Shown: in pieces, positions 43,488-51,413 of the stretch
Numbering within the stretch: position 1 is the first letter of the stretch
How the letters are laid out: each line of letters starts with the position of its first letter
From: Streptomyces albospinus
GTDB lineage: Bacteria > Actinomycetota > Actinomycetes > Streptomycetales > Streptomycetaceae
Assembly (NCBI RefSeq): GCF_014648695.1
Contig: NZ_BMRP01000003.1
Location: 258,147 to 322,146, forward strand
Reading direction: 5' to 3'
DNA: 64,000 bases
The notes under the pieces: model-generated
Told to the model about the DNA's origin: nothing
Database searches by the model: none
Seen by the model: only the letters and a program-made list of their open reading frames with translations
Translations under genes and position numbers: made by a program

Positions 43488-44378
43488 TCAGATGATGGGA
43501 GGGCGGCCCAGTCGGGTCAGTCGCCAAACGGTAGCCCACTTCATGGGGCGCCTGGGACCGCATGCGGTGGCCCAGCCCTCCTTGAAGCCGCCCAGCCAGG
43601 CCCGCAGCGCCGGCCGCGACGGCCGGCGGGCGAGGGTGAGCAGGAACCAGACCCCGAGATAGACCGGAACCAGCACGGCTGGGAGGTTGCGGCGGGCCAG
43701 CCAGACGCGGTTGCGGGCCACCATGCGGTGGTAGACCGCGTGCCGGGCCGGTGCCGTCGTCGGGTGGTGCAGGACCATGTCCGACCGGTAGTCGACCAGC
43801 CAGCCGGCGTCCAGCGCCCGCCAGGCCAGGTCGGTCTCCTCGTGGGCGTAGAAGAAGTCGTCGGGCAGCCCGCCGACCTCCGCGAACACCGTCGTACGGA
43901 CCGCGTTCGCGCCGCCGAGGAAGGTGGTCACCCGCGACGAGCGCATCGGGTCGGAGGCGCGCAGCCGCGGGACGTGCCGGCGCTGGGTCTGCCCGGTGTC
44001 GGGGTCGGCGATGCGGAAGCTGATGATGCCGAGCGCGGGGTCCGCGGCGAACGCCGCACGGCACAGCTCCGCGGTGTCCTCGTTGGGCAGCAGCCCGTCG
44101 TCGTCGAGGAAGAGCAGTGCGTCGACCTCGCTGCCGTGGGGGCCGAACGCCTCGATGCCGACGTTGCGGCCCGCCGGGATGCCGACGTTCTCGGGGAGTT
44201 CGACGGTCCGTACGCCGTCGGGCAGTTCCGGCAGCGGCGAGCCGTTGCCGACCACCACGATCTCGACCGGATCGCCGTGCTGCTTGGCGACCGAGTCCAG
44301 CAGCGCGCGCAGCTCGTCGGGGCGGTTGCCCATGGTCAGGACGACCGCGCCGAGCCGCATCCGGGGAGCCGCGGTCAC
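43488..44378 (-). CDS. Family 2 glycosyltransferase
   Basis: The protein has 296 residues. Its GTG overlaps the stop of the CDP-alcohol transferase gene (GTGA). The GT-A fold is visible: VVLTMGNRPDELRALLDSV near residue 10, the metal-binding DDD in LFLDDDGLLPNE near 90, and GGANAVRTTVFAEVGGLPDDFFYAHEETDLAWRA near 150-185, where the ED-like acceptor motif lies. The C-terminal 80 residues include one hydrophobic amphipathic stretch (VLVPVYLGVWFLLTLA) that may touch the membrane. It probably adds a sugar to the product of the neighbouring enzymes, using a nucleotide sugar that cannot be identified here. Confidence 0.92.
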   Translation of the reverse strand: MTAAPRMRLGAVVLTMGNRPDELRALLDSVAKQHGDPVEIVVVGNGSPLPELPDGVRTVELPENVGIPAGRNVGIEAFGPHGSEVDALLFLDDDGLLPNEDTAELCRAAFAADPALGIISFRIADPDTGQTQRRHVPRLRASDPMRSSRVTTFLGGANAVRTTVFAEVGGLPDDFFYAHEETDLAWRALDAGWLVDYRSDMVLHHPTTAPARHAVYHRMVARNRVWLARRNLPAVLVPVYLGVWFLLTLARRPSRPALRAWLGGFKEGWATACGPRRPMKWATVWRLTRLGRPPII

Positions 44379-45154
44379 TTGAGCCTGCTGGAGACGAGGA
44401 TGGACACGAGGTGCAGCACGGTCTGGAGGAGCGCGATACCGGCCAGCACCGCGACGCCGAGCCGGGAGAAGAACAGGTCGCCCCGCACCGCGTCCACGAT
44501 CGCCAGGACCAGGATCAGCAGGGACGCCTCGATCCCGAGGACCAGCCGGTGGAACTTCAGCGCCGCGGCGGCCTTGCGGGCCAGCGCCAGGCCGGACGAG
44601 CGCGGCTCGGACGCCGCCTCCTTGACCGGCGGCAGCCCGCCCTGATGCCGGGCCACGCCGACGAGGTCGGTCTCGGCCTTGATCAGGATCGCGCCGAGGG
44701 CGGCCAGCGTGCCGAGGAACGCCCAGAGCCAGTCGATCCGTCCGGGGCCCCACAGGTCGGCGGCGCGCAGGCCGAAGCCGACGAGCACCGCGGCGTCGCA
44801 CAGGTAGGCGCCGACCCGGTCCAGGTAGACGCCGCCCAGCGAGAACTGCTTCTTCCAGCGCGCCACCTCGCCGTCGATGCAGTCGAGCAGCAGGTAGAGC
44901 TGGACCATCAGCACGCCGAGCACGGCGCCCCAGATGCCCGGTACCAGCAGCGCCGGTGCCGCGAGGACGCCGAAGACGGTCATCAGGTAGGTCAGCTGGT
45001 TGGGCGTGACCCGGGTGTTCACCAGGTACCGGTCGCAGCGCAGCGAGATTTCCCGCATGTAGAGGCGGCCGGCCCAGTGCTCACCGCTGCGCCGGTCCTT
45101 CACGCCCTCGGGGTGAACGACCGGGCGGAGTTCAGCTACTGATGGTTTCGGCAT
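44375..45154 (-). CDS. CDP-alcohol phosphotransferase family protein with altered catalytic motif
   Basis: The protein has 259 residues with about six membrane helices. The family motif DxxDGxxAR(x)8G(x)3D(x)3D is read as DCIDGEVAR, eight residues, G, VYL, D, RVG, then Ala in place of the last Asp, which is the proposed general base. A further Asp occurs four residues later. So the enzyme either uses another base or is inactive. It starts inside the 3' end of the dehydrogenase gene (23-base overlap). It would transfer a phosphoalcohol from a CDP-alcohol to a hydroxyl acceptor in the membrane. Confidence 0.85.
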   Translation of the reverse strand: MPKPSVAELRPVVHPEGVKDRRSGEHWAGRLYMREISLRCDRYLVNTRVTPNQLTYLMTVFGVLAAPALLVPGIWGAVLGVLMVQLYLLLDCIDGEVARWKKQFSLGGVYLDRVGAYLCDAAVLVGFGLRAADLWGPGRIDWLWAFLGTLAALGAILIKAETDLVGVARHQGGLPPVKEAASEPRSSGLALARKAAAALKFHRLVLGIEASLLILVLAIVDAVRGDLFFSRLGVAVLAGIALLQTVLHLVSILVSSRLK

Positions 45155-46193
45155 AGTCGGCGTATGCGTCCCTGATCTGGTCGGTGGACAGGTCCAGGTG
45201 CTCCAGGATCGTGTAGCGGCCTGGGCGGGTCTTCGGGGCGAACTCGACGGCCTGGACGAACTCCTCGTCGGTGAAGCCGATTTCGCCCGGGGTGACCGGC
45301 AGCCCGTGCCGCTGGAGCACCTCGACCATCAGCGCGGAGGTTTCCCGGTCCCCGCGCAGATGGGTGGCGAACGCGGCACCGAGGCCGCACTGCTCGCCGT
45401 GGCTCGCCGCCCTCTTGGGGAAGAGGATGTCGAAGGCGTGGTTGATCTCGTGGCAGGCACCCGATGCCGGGCGGCTGTCGCCGGCCACCGACATCGAGAT
45501 GCCGGTGAGGACCAGCCCCTCGGCCAGCACCTGGAGGAAGCTGTCGTCGCCGACGCCCCCGGGGTGGCGCAGCACCGCCTCGCCCGCCTGACGCGCCATG
45601 GCGGCGGCCAGCCCGTCGAGGTCCTCGCCGGTCTCGCGGTGCGAGAGCTCCCAGTCCGCGACCGCGGAGATGTTGGAGATCGCGTCGCCGATGCCGGAGC
45701 GGACGAAGCGGACCGGCGCCTCGCGGATGATGTCGAGGTCGATCACCACGGCGATCGGGTTCGGCACTCCGTAGGAGCCGCGGCCCGCGTCGTTGTCGAG
45801 AGTGGCGACCGGGGAGCACAGCCCGTCGTGCGACAGGTTCGTCGCGACCGCCACCAGCGGCAGGCCGATACGCGCCGCGGCGTACTTCGCACAGTCGATG
45901 ATCTTGCCGCCGCCGAGGCCCACGACCGCGTCGTAGTGCCCCTTCTTCATGGCGTCGGCGAGCTTGATCGCCTCGTCCAGGGTGCCGCCGCCGACCTCAT
46001 ACCACTCGGCGCCCGGCAGCGCGGGGGCCAGCCGTTCGCGCAGCCGCGCCCCCGAGCCGCCGCTGATCGCGATGGCGAGCTTGCCGGACGCGGAGATGCG
46101 CTGATCGGCCAGCAGGCCCGCCAGGTCGTCCAGGGCGCCGGCGCTGATGTCGACGACGACCGGGGACGGAATGAGGCGGGTCAGTACCGGCAT
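45132..46193 (-). CDS. Glycerol-1-phosphate dehydrogenase-like iron/zinc alcohol dehydrogenase (AraM/EgsA type)
   Basis: The protein has 353 residues and starts at ATG. The dinucleotide-binding segment VVGLGGGKIIDCAKYAA lies near 90 and NLSHDGLCSPVATL near 120. Putative metal ligands are Asp in SGIGDAISNI (near 168), His in GACHEINHAF (near 247) and His in SHGEQCGLG (near 265), matching the pattern of sn-glycerol-1-phosphate dehydrogenases. It would reduce dihydroxyacetone phosphate, or a related ketose phosphate, to a polyol phosphate. This would feed the nucleotidyltransferase encoded just upstream. It overlaps both flanking genes. Confidence 0.88.
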   Translation of the reverse strand: MPVLTRLIPSPVVVDISAGALDDLAGLLADQRISASGKLAIAISGGSGARLRERLAPALPGAEWYEVGGGTLDEAIKLADAMKKGHYDAVVGLGGGKIIDCAKYAAARIGLPLVAVATNLSHDGLCSPVATLDNDAGRGSYGVPNPIAVVIDLDIIREAPVRFVRSGIGDAISNISAVADWELSHRETGEDLDGLAAAMARQAGEAVLRHPGGVGDDSFLQVLAEGLVLTGISMSVAGDSRPASGACHEINHAFDILFPKRAASHGEQCGLGAAFATHLRGDRETSALMVEVLQRHGLPVTPGEIGFTDEEFVQAVEFAPKTRPGRYTILEHLDLSTDQIRDAYADYAETISS

Positions 46194-46939
46194 GCGATGT
46201 CACGGCCCTTCGCCAGGTCGTCGTGGTTGTCGATCTCGACCCACTTGACGTCGCCGATCGGTGCCACGTCCACCTTGAAGCCGCGGTTGACCAGCTCCTG
46301 GTAGCCGTCCTCGTAGTAGAGGTCGGGGTCCCGCTCGAAGGTGGTCTTCAGGGCGTCGGCCAGCTCGGCGGCGGCCGAGCCCTCGATGAGGGTGACGCCG
46401 ATGTACTCGCCGGTGGCCTCGGCCGGGTCCATCAGCTTGGTGATCTTCCGGACGCCCTTGGCGGAGTCCGCGACGACCTTCATCTCCTCGTCGGCGAGCT
46501 GCTTGACGCTGTCCAGCGCGAGGATGATCTTCTGGCCGTTGCCGCGGGCGGCGAGCAGCGTCTGCTCGACGGAGACCGGGTGCACGGTGTCGCCGTTGGC
46601 GAGGATCACCGAGTCGTGGGCCGCGATCACGTCACGGGCGCACCACAGGGAGTAGGCGTTGTTCCACTCCTCGGCCTTGTCGTTGTCGATGAGGGTGAGC
46701 TTGAGGCCGTACTGCTGCTCCAGGGCCTCCTTGCGCTCGTACACGGCCTCCTTGCGGTAGCCGACGACGATCGCGACCTCGGTCAGGCCGATCTCGGCGA
46801 AGTTGCCGAGGGTCAGGTCCAGGATCGTCTTCGCTTCCCCGTCCGATTCCGGGCCCACCGGCACCAGAGCCTTGGGCAGGGTGTCGGTGTAGGGGCGCAG
46901 ACGCCGTCCGGCGCCGGCTGCCAGCACGAGGCCGATCAT
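46181..46939 (-). CDS. Sugar/polyol phosphate nucleotidyltransferase
   Basis: The protein has 252 residues and starts at ATG. The pyrophosphorylase signature LVLAAGAGRRLRPYTDTLPKALVPVG covers residues 4-29, with Gly-rich loop, Arg and Lys for NTP binding. ILANGDTVHPVS near 120 holds the metal Asp, and WVEIDNHDDLAKGRDI near the C-terminus is the second metal site. It resembles RmlA/GCD1 and the inositol-phosphate cytidylyltransferase part of DIPP synthases. I infer CTP as donor, because two CDP-alcohol transferases share the operon. The overlap with both neighbours (ATGA upstream) supports joint expression. Confidence 0.9.
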   Translation of the reverse strand: MIGLVLAAGAGRRLRPYTDTLPKALVPVGPESDGEAKTILDLTLGNFAEIGLTEVAIVVGYRKEAVYERKEALEQQYGLKLTLIDNDKAEEWNNAYSLWCARDVIAAHDSVILANGDTVHPVSVEQTLLAARGNGQKIILALDSVKQLADEEMKVVADSAKGVRKITKLMDPAEATGEYIGVTLIEGSAAAELADALKTTFERDPDLYYEDGYQELVNRGFKVDVAPIGDVKWVEIDNHDDLAKGRDIACRY

Positions 46940-48744
46940 GCGGGTTCTCCTTCATCGTGTACGGCGGGTGCTCCGGAGGACACCCAGAAGCGGATGCTCT
47001 CGATGAGCACCAGCAGCGCCAGGACCACAGCGAGTACCGTGAGCGCGATTGTGAAACCTGTGTCGGGCAGCAGGGCGGCCAGGGCCGTGACCACGAGGAT
47101 CCGACCTTCATGCCCCCCGGTCGCCCGGACCAGCCACCGCGGTGGGGCCCCGGTGCCACCGCGGATGCGGTAGACCGTGTCGTAGTGATGGTAGGCGACG
47201 GCCGCGATCAGCCCGAACGCCGCGGGCAGCGCGCCGGGGGCGTCCGACCGGGCGGCCAGCACGAGGACCGTGAGGTATTCGCCGGCCCGGAACAAGGGCG
47301 GCACGAGCCAGTCGAGAGCGCCCTTGAGCGGGCGGGACACGGCCGCGCCGGCGAGCAGCGCGGAGCAGGCGGCGACGCCGACGGTGGGCCAGGAGGCGGG
47401 GTTCTTCTGGAAGATCACCCACACCAGCAGCACCGCGGACGAGAGAAACGCCATAACGGGCGCGAGGAGGGAACCGGTGCTCCCCCGGCCGCGGGCGCCG
47501 CGCGAGATCAGCTCGACCAGCGGCCCGGTGTCCGCGAGGTCGAGGAGCGCCCGGGCGGCGCGGTCGGTGCGCCGGGCCCGGCGGGTCAGCGAGCGCAGTA
47601 CCCGGCCGGCGGTGGTGTAGCAGGCGGCCAGCGCGCAGCCGACCAGCAGCGCCAGGAAGACGACGCGCGGGGTGGTCAGCGCGGTCAGCACGGCGATCAT
47701 GGCCCAGCGTTCGCCGATGGGCAGCACGATCATGCGGCGGACCCAGACCGTCCAGCCGACGCTGTCGAGCCGGTCGGAGAGCGCGGCGGTGGGGCTCGTG
47801 TTGGCGGTCGCGTCGTGGTTCGCCTCGTTGAACGCGAAGTCGACGACGTGCCGGCAGGTCTGGAGGATCATCGCGCCGAGCGCCAGCGCCCAGACGTCGT
47901 CGCCGGAGCAGCGGGCGGCGCCGAGGGCGAGCCCGGCGTAGAACGCGTACTCCTTGGCCCGGTCGAAGGTGGCGTCCAGCCAGGCGCCCATCGTCGAGTA
48001 CTGGAGCGAGTAGCGGGCGAGCTGCCCGTCGGTGCAGTCCAGGACGAAGGAGAGGAGCAGCAGCACGCCGGCCGCGACGAAACCGGCGCGGGTGCCGGTG
48101 GCCGCGCAGCCCGCCGCTATCAGCGCGGTGAGCAGGGACGCGGTGGTGACCTGGTTGGGGGTGAGGCCGCGGCGGGCGCACCAGCGGGCGAGGTAGCGGG
48201 AGTACGGGCTGATGCAGAAGGTCGTGAAGAACCCGTCGCGGGACTTGACGGCGGTGCGCAGCCGGACCGCCTCGTCGTCGACGGCGGCGGCCGCTTCCCG
48301 GGCCTCGTCCCGCTGGGCCGGGGTCAGCGCGACGGTGGCGACCAGGCTGCCGGGCTCGACGCGGTGGAGTCCGATGTCCTCGCGGTCCAGGGCCTCGGTG
48401 AGGGTGTCGGTGAGGACGTCGGTGAGGTGGGCGGTGCCGGCGCCGACCGGGATCCGGCCGGCCGCGCGGGCCAGCGCCGCGCGGGCCTCGGGCTGCGCGG
48501 TGAGCGCGCCCGGCACCGCGGCGGCCGGGAAGCGGGGGTCGGTCAGGGCGAGCCGCAGGGCGTGCAGATGGCCGACGAAACGGGGGTCCACGAGGGCCAC
48601 CCGCTCCTGCGCGGGGACGTCGGCGAGCAGCGCGGTGACGTCGGCCGGGTCACTGGCCGTACGGACGTCGAAGCCCAGCGTGCGCAGGTCGGCTTCGAGC
48701 GGCGACCCGGCGACCGGCGGACCGGTGAGGATGGCGGTCGACAG
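46936..48744 (-). CDS. Two-domain CDP-alcohol phosphotransferase (CTG start)
   Basis: The protein has 602 residues if it starts at the CTG at 48744. That choice rests on AAGGAG nine bases before it, an in-frame stop just upstream and unbroken codon bias from MSTAILTGPPV onward. The first ATG/GTG/TTG-type start would be the GTG at 48600, 48 codons later. Residues about 1-190 form a soluble domain without recognised catalytic motifs; it ends in an LRTAVKSRDGFFTTF linker like that of inositol-phosphate transferases. The CDP-alcohol motif is complete (DCTDGQLAR, eight residues, G, AWL, D, ATF, D) near 275. Eight or more hydrophobic segments follow. It is the first gene of the operon. Confidence 0.85.
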   Translation of the reverse strand: MSTAILTGPPVAGSPLEADLRTLGFDVRTASDPADVTALLADVPAQERVALVDPRFVGHLHALRLALTDPRFPAAAVPGALTAQPEARAALARAAGRIPVGAGTAHLTDVLTDTLTEALDREDIGLHRVEPGSLVATVALTPAQRDEAREAAAAVDDEAVRLRTAVKSRDGFFTTFCISPYSRYLARWCARRGLTPNQVTTASLLTALIAAGCAATGTRAGFVAAGVLLLLSFVLDCTDGQLARYSLQYSTMGAWLDATFDRAKEYAFYAGLALGAARCSGDDVWALALGAMILQTCRHVVDFAFNEANHDATANTSPTAALSDRLDSVGWTVWVRRMIVLPIGERWAMIAVLTALTTPRVVFLALLVGCALAACYTTAGRVLRSLTRRARRTDRAARALLDLADTGPLVELISRGARGRGSTGSLLAPVMAFLSSAVLLVWVIFQKNPASWPTVGVAACSALLAGAAVSRPLKGALDWLVPPLFRAGEYLTVLVLAARSDAPGALPAAFGLIAAVAYHHYDTVYRIRGGTGAPPRWLVRATGGHEGRILVVTALAALLPDTGFTIALTVLAVVLALLVLIESIRFWVSSGAPAVHDEGEPA

Positions 48745-48759
48745 ACGAACTCACTCCTT

Positions 48760-49243
48760 GGATGCTGACCAGGCAGCGCCGGTCGGTCCGCATTCGGCAC
48801 GAACTACCCGGGCGGCGGGCGTGGCACACCTCGCCCGCGGAGGGCTGGGTGGCACGTCGGCAGAGGCTATCGGATCGCGGGATGCGGCCGTTCACCACGC
48901 ATTCACCGCTCGATCGGGTGACCGACGGCTGCGCCTGCCGCGATCATCATGGTGGATGGGGCGGCGCATGAACAACTGGCCGCCGGCCCGGCGCCCGCCC
49001 CGGCGTCGGTTATGAGGGGGCTGGTCACGGGTGGGGCGGGTTGGTGCCGGGGCGGTGTGGCGAGGGCCATGATGCGGCCGGTGTGGAGCTTCTCACGGGA
49101 CGGCGGGCGGGTCCGGCGCCCCGTGCCGGGCCCCGATTCCCGCCGGGCGGCGTCGGCGCCGCGGATCGCCTGGCTGCGCTCTGCCACTGATCAGGACCCT
49201 GGTGGGGCAGACTTGACGTCGACGACCGACGACAAGGATGGGC
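48760..49243. other. Divergent promoter region between the envelope operon and idi
   Basis: This region of 480 bases lies between divergent genes. Short open frames exist on the plus strand (one begins MVDGAAHEQLA at 48949), but they lack coding bias and ribosome-binding sites. I cannot identify a specific promoter, and no RNA gene is recognised. Confidence 0.45.
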
Positions 49244-49855
49244 ATGCCGATCACACCTGCCAACGGACAGACCGCCGGGACCCCGGCGGTGGGCGCACCG
49301 GACGGCGCCGCCGAGCCGATCATGCTGGAGCTGGTCGACGAGGACGGTACGACGATCGGCACCGCGGAGAAGCTCGCGGCGCACCAGCCCCCCGGCCAAC
49401 TGCACCGGGCGTTCTCGGTGTTCCTCTTCGACGAGAAGGGGCGGCTGCTGTTGCAGCGCCGGGCGATGTCGAAGTACCACTCCCCCGGCGTGTGGTCCAA
49501 CACCTGCTGCGGCCACCCGTATCCGGGCGAGACGCCGTTCGCGGCGGCGGCCCGGCGGACCGCGGAGGAGCTGGGGCTGGCGCCCGTGCTCCTCGGGGAG
49601 GCCGGCACGGTGCGTTACAACCACCCGGACCCGGACTCCGGCCTCGTGGAGCAGGAGTACAACCACCTGTTCGTCGGGCTGGTGCGGGCGGAGCCGGCGC
49701 CGGACCCCGAGGAGATCGGCGAGATCGCGTTCGTCACCCCGGAGGAGCTGGCCGAGCGGCATGCGCAGGCGCCGTTCTCCGCGTGGTTCATGACCGTGCT
49801 GGACGCGGCGCGCCCGGCGGTCCGCGAGCTCACAGGGCAGTCGGCGGGCTGGTAG
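49244..49855 (+). CDS. idi: Type I isopentenyl-diphosphate delta-isomerase
   Basis: The protein has 203 residues from the ATG at 49244, the second of two closely spaced ATGs, which has AAGG six bases upstream. NUDIX-type type I Idi motifs are clear: HRAFSVFLFDEKGRLLLQRRA near residue 52, the active-site Cys in WSNTCCGHP near 88 and the acid in EQEYNHLFVGL near 137. It interconverts IPP and DMAPP, balancing the C5 pool for farnesyl diphosphate and so for the hopanoid operon nearby. The 3' end overlaps the convergent ATPase gene by 26 bases. Confidence 0.96.
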   Translation: MPITPANGQTAGTPAVGAPDGAAEPIMLELVDEDGTTIGTAEKLAAHQPPGQLHRAFSVFLFDEKGRLLLQRRAMSKYHSPGVWSNTCCGHPYPGETPFAAAARRTAEELGLAPVLLGEAGTVRYNHPDPDSGLVEQEYNHLFVGLVRAEPAPDPEEIGEIAFVTPEELAERHAQAPFSAWFMTVLDAARPAVRELTGQSAGW

Positions 49856-50327
49856 CGAGGGGGGTGAGCGGCAGCTCGGCCCAGATGGCCTTGCCGCCGT
49901 TCACGGTGTGCTCGACGTCGCACTTGCCGCCCACTTCCGTGGTGAGCATCTTGACCAGCCACAGGCCGCGACCGCCGATATCGCCCTCGTCCGCCTCCAG
50001 CGCCTTGGGGCGGTAGGGGTGGTCGTCCTCGACCGCGACCCGCAGCCAGTTCGCACCGATCGTGAGCTGTACGGCGATCTGGGGGGAGAGCAGGGCGGCG
50101 TGCCGGACGGCGTTGGTGACCAGTTCGGAGACGATCAGCAGCAGCCCGTCCACGATGCCCTCGGCGACGGGCACATGCTGTTCGTCGAGCAGATCCCGGA
50201 CCGCGTGGCGTGCCTGGGGCACCGAGGACTCCAGTGCCGGGGCGGTGAACCGCCAGACACCTTCGTACGCGAGCGGGGAGGTCAGCTCCTCGGGGGGTTC
50301 TGCTGGGGGTCCGGAAGGCATCCTCAC
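49830..50327 (-). CDS. Anti-sigma-factor-like ATP-binding protein
   Basis: The protein has 165 residues. HATPase_c_2 motifs are visible: SELVTNAVRHAALLS near residue 70, VEDDHPYRP near 98 (the G1 box is degenerate) and GGRGLWLVKMLTTEVGGKC near 118. It belongs to the large Streptomyces family of RsbW-like proteins. The start, MRMPSGPPAEPPEEL, is taken as an ATG at 50327; a GTG variant is not obvious. There is no partner gene next to it. Its last codons overlap the 3' end of idi, so the transcripts converge. Confidence 0.85.
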   Translation of the reverse strand: MRMPSGPPAEPPEELTSPLAYEGVWRFTAPALESSVPQARHAVRDLLDEQHVPVAEGIVDGLLLIVSELVTNAVRHAALLSPQIAVQLTIGANWLRVAVEDDHPYRPKALEADEGDIGGRGLWLVKMLTTEVGGKCDVEHTVNGGKAIWAELPLTPLATSPPTAL

Positions 50328-50447
50328 ACGAAGAGTGTTGAGAATGCTCTGGTCCGGACCGACCCCCTGAACACAAGTCAGCGCCTATCGACGCCTTTTG
50401 ACCGATTCTGCCGGAATTGATCAACCTCGCGACACGTCCTGTCGCTT

Positions 50448-51113
50448 TTAATCCTTGTTTCGAGGCTGACGCTCGGCGGTCACCGCGCCGTCGCCACCGG
50501 AGCCGCCGGAAAGGGGTCCGGATCCGGCCACTCTGCCCTCCTCGACCATGCCGACGACCCGGCGCCCGCCGACCCCCATCGCGATCAGGCCCAGCCCGTC
50601 GAAGAGCAGCGCGAGCGAGAAGAAGCAACCGATGACGTAGAGGCTGCTGTGCGGCCAGTTGCCGAGTACCAGCACGCCCAGCAGGATGCCGAAGGCGCCC
50701 TGCACCAGCGTCCAGCCGAACTGCGGCCCGCGCACCACGACCGCGCCGACCAGGCGGAACAGGCCACCGGTCAGGAAGAGCAGGGCGGCGAACATGGTCA
50801 GCGCGGCGGCGGTGGCATCGGGCCGGCGGATCACCACCACACCGGCCGCGATGTTCAGCGCCGCCACGATCACCGCGAGCCAGAAGACGTTCGTGCCGCG
50901 GGACTGGAGGGCGTGCGCCAGGCCCACCAGGCCGCCGATCAGCAGCAGCCAGCCGAAGAGCAGCATGGTGGTGAGGGTGGCCACGCCGACGTAGACCAGG
51001 CCCACGATGCCGGCGAGGGCGAGCACGGAACCGAGCAGCGCGAGTACGAGGAAGCTGCGCCCCAGCCGGGCCGTCTGCGCATCGCGCCGAGCGGATGTGG
51101 ACCTGCCGGCCAT
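50448..51113 (-). CDS. HdeD/DUF308-like membrane protein
   Basis: The protein has 221 residues from the ATG at 51113, with GAGGAGG upstream. Six hydrophobic helices appear in three pairs (for example LVLALLGSVLALAGIVGLVYVGVATL and TLVQGAFGILLGVLVLG), matching the internally repeated HdeD fold. The C-terminal 40 residues are hydrophilic and Gly-rich. HdeD of enteric bacteria is linked to acid tolerance, but no function is established for the actinobacterial proteins. The gene is downstream of the initiator tRNA on the same strand, with a terminator between. Confidence 0.85.
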   Translation of the reverse strand: MAGRSTSARRDAQTARLGRSFLVLALLGSVLALAGIVGLVYVGVATLTTMLLFGWLLLIGGLVGLAHALQSRGTNVFWLAVIVAALNIAAGVVVIRRPDATAAALTMFAALLFLTGGLFRLVGAVVVRGPQFGWTLVQGAFGILLGVLVLGNWPHSSLYVIGCFFSLALLFDGLGLIAMGVGGRRVVGMVEEGRVAGSGPLSGGSGGDGAVTAERQPRNKD

Positions 51114-51222
51114 CGCCGCCTCCTCAATCCGGTGCCTTATGTTCCGGTATACCCCGTATCGAAGGGTGGGGCAGGGCGAGCGGAGCGGACCCGGCGCGCG
51201 GAGGCAGACGGGGCGGCGGCAC

Positions 51223-51266
51223 AAGAACAGCAGGCCCGGTGCCTGCGCACCGGGCCTGCTGTTCTT
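51223..51266 (-). terminator. Long perfect hairpin terminator after tRNA-fMet
   Basis: A perfect 20-bp stem (AAGAACAGCAGGCCCGGTGC with its complement) has a four-base CTGC loop. It starts 5 bases past the tRNA 3' end. The AAGAA/TTCTT ends give a U-rich tail on the minus strand and an A-rich one on the plus, so it could work in both directions. Confidence 0.88.
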
Positions 51267-51271
51267 CTGAG

Positions 51272-51345
51272 TAGCGGGGACAGGATTTGAACCTGCGACC
51301 TCTGGGTTATGAGCCCAGCGAGCTACCGAGCTGCTCCACCCCGCG
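51272..51345 (-). tRNA. Initiator tRNA-Met (anticodon CAT)
   Basis: The 74-base cloverleaf reads CGCGGGG acceptor, GAGC/GCTC D stem and CTGGG/CCCAG anticodon stem around CTCATAA, with T arm GCAGG/CCTGT. Two features mark it as the initiator: the first base pair of the acceptor is a mismatch (C1 opposite U72), and the anticodon stem has three consecutive G:C pairs. CCA is not encoded. Confidence 0.95.
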
Positions 51346-51413
51346 TCGGCTCGGAACACCTTACGGGTCCCCTGCCCCGGAAACAAATCGATTGTCCGGG
51401 CGGGCGCCGCGCC

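Noticed and set aside
48949..50016. A long plus-strand frame running into the idi gene
   Set aside because: Beyond 49244 it is a shadow of idi. Before that it lacks a ribosome-binding site and typical codon use.
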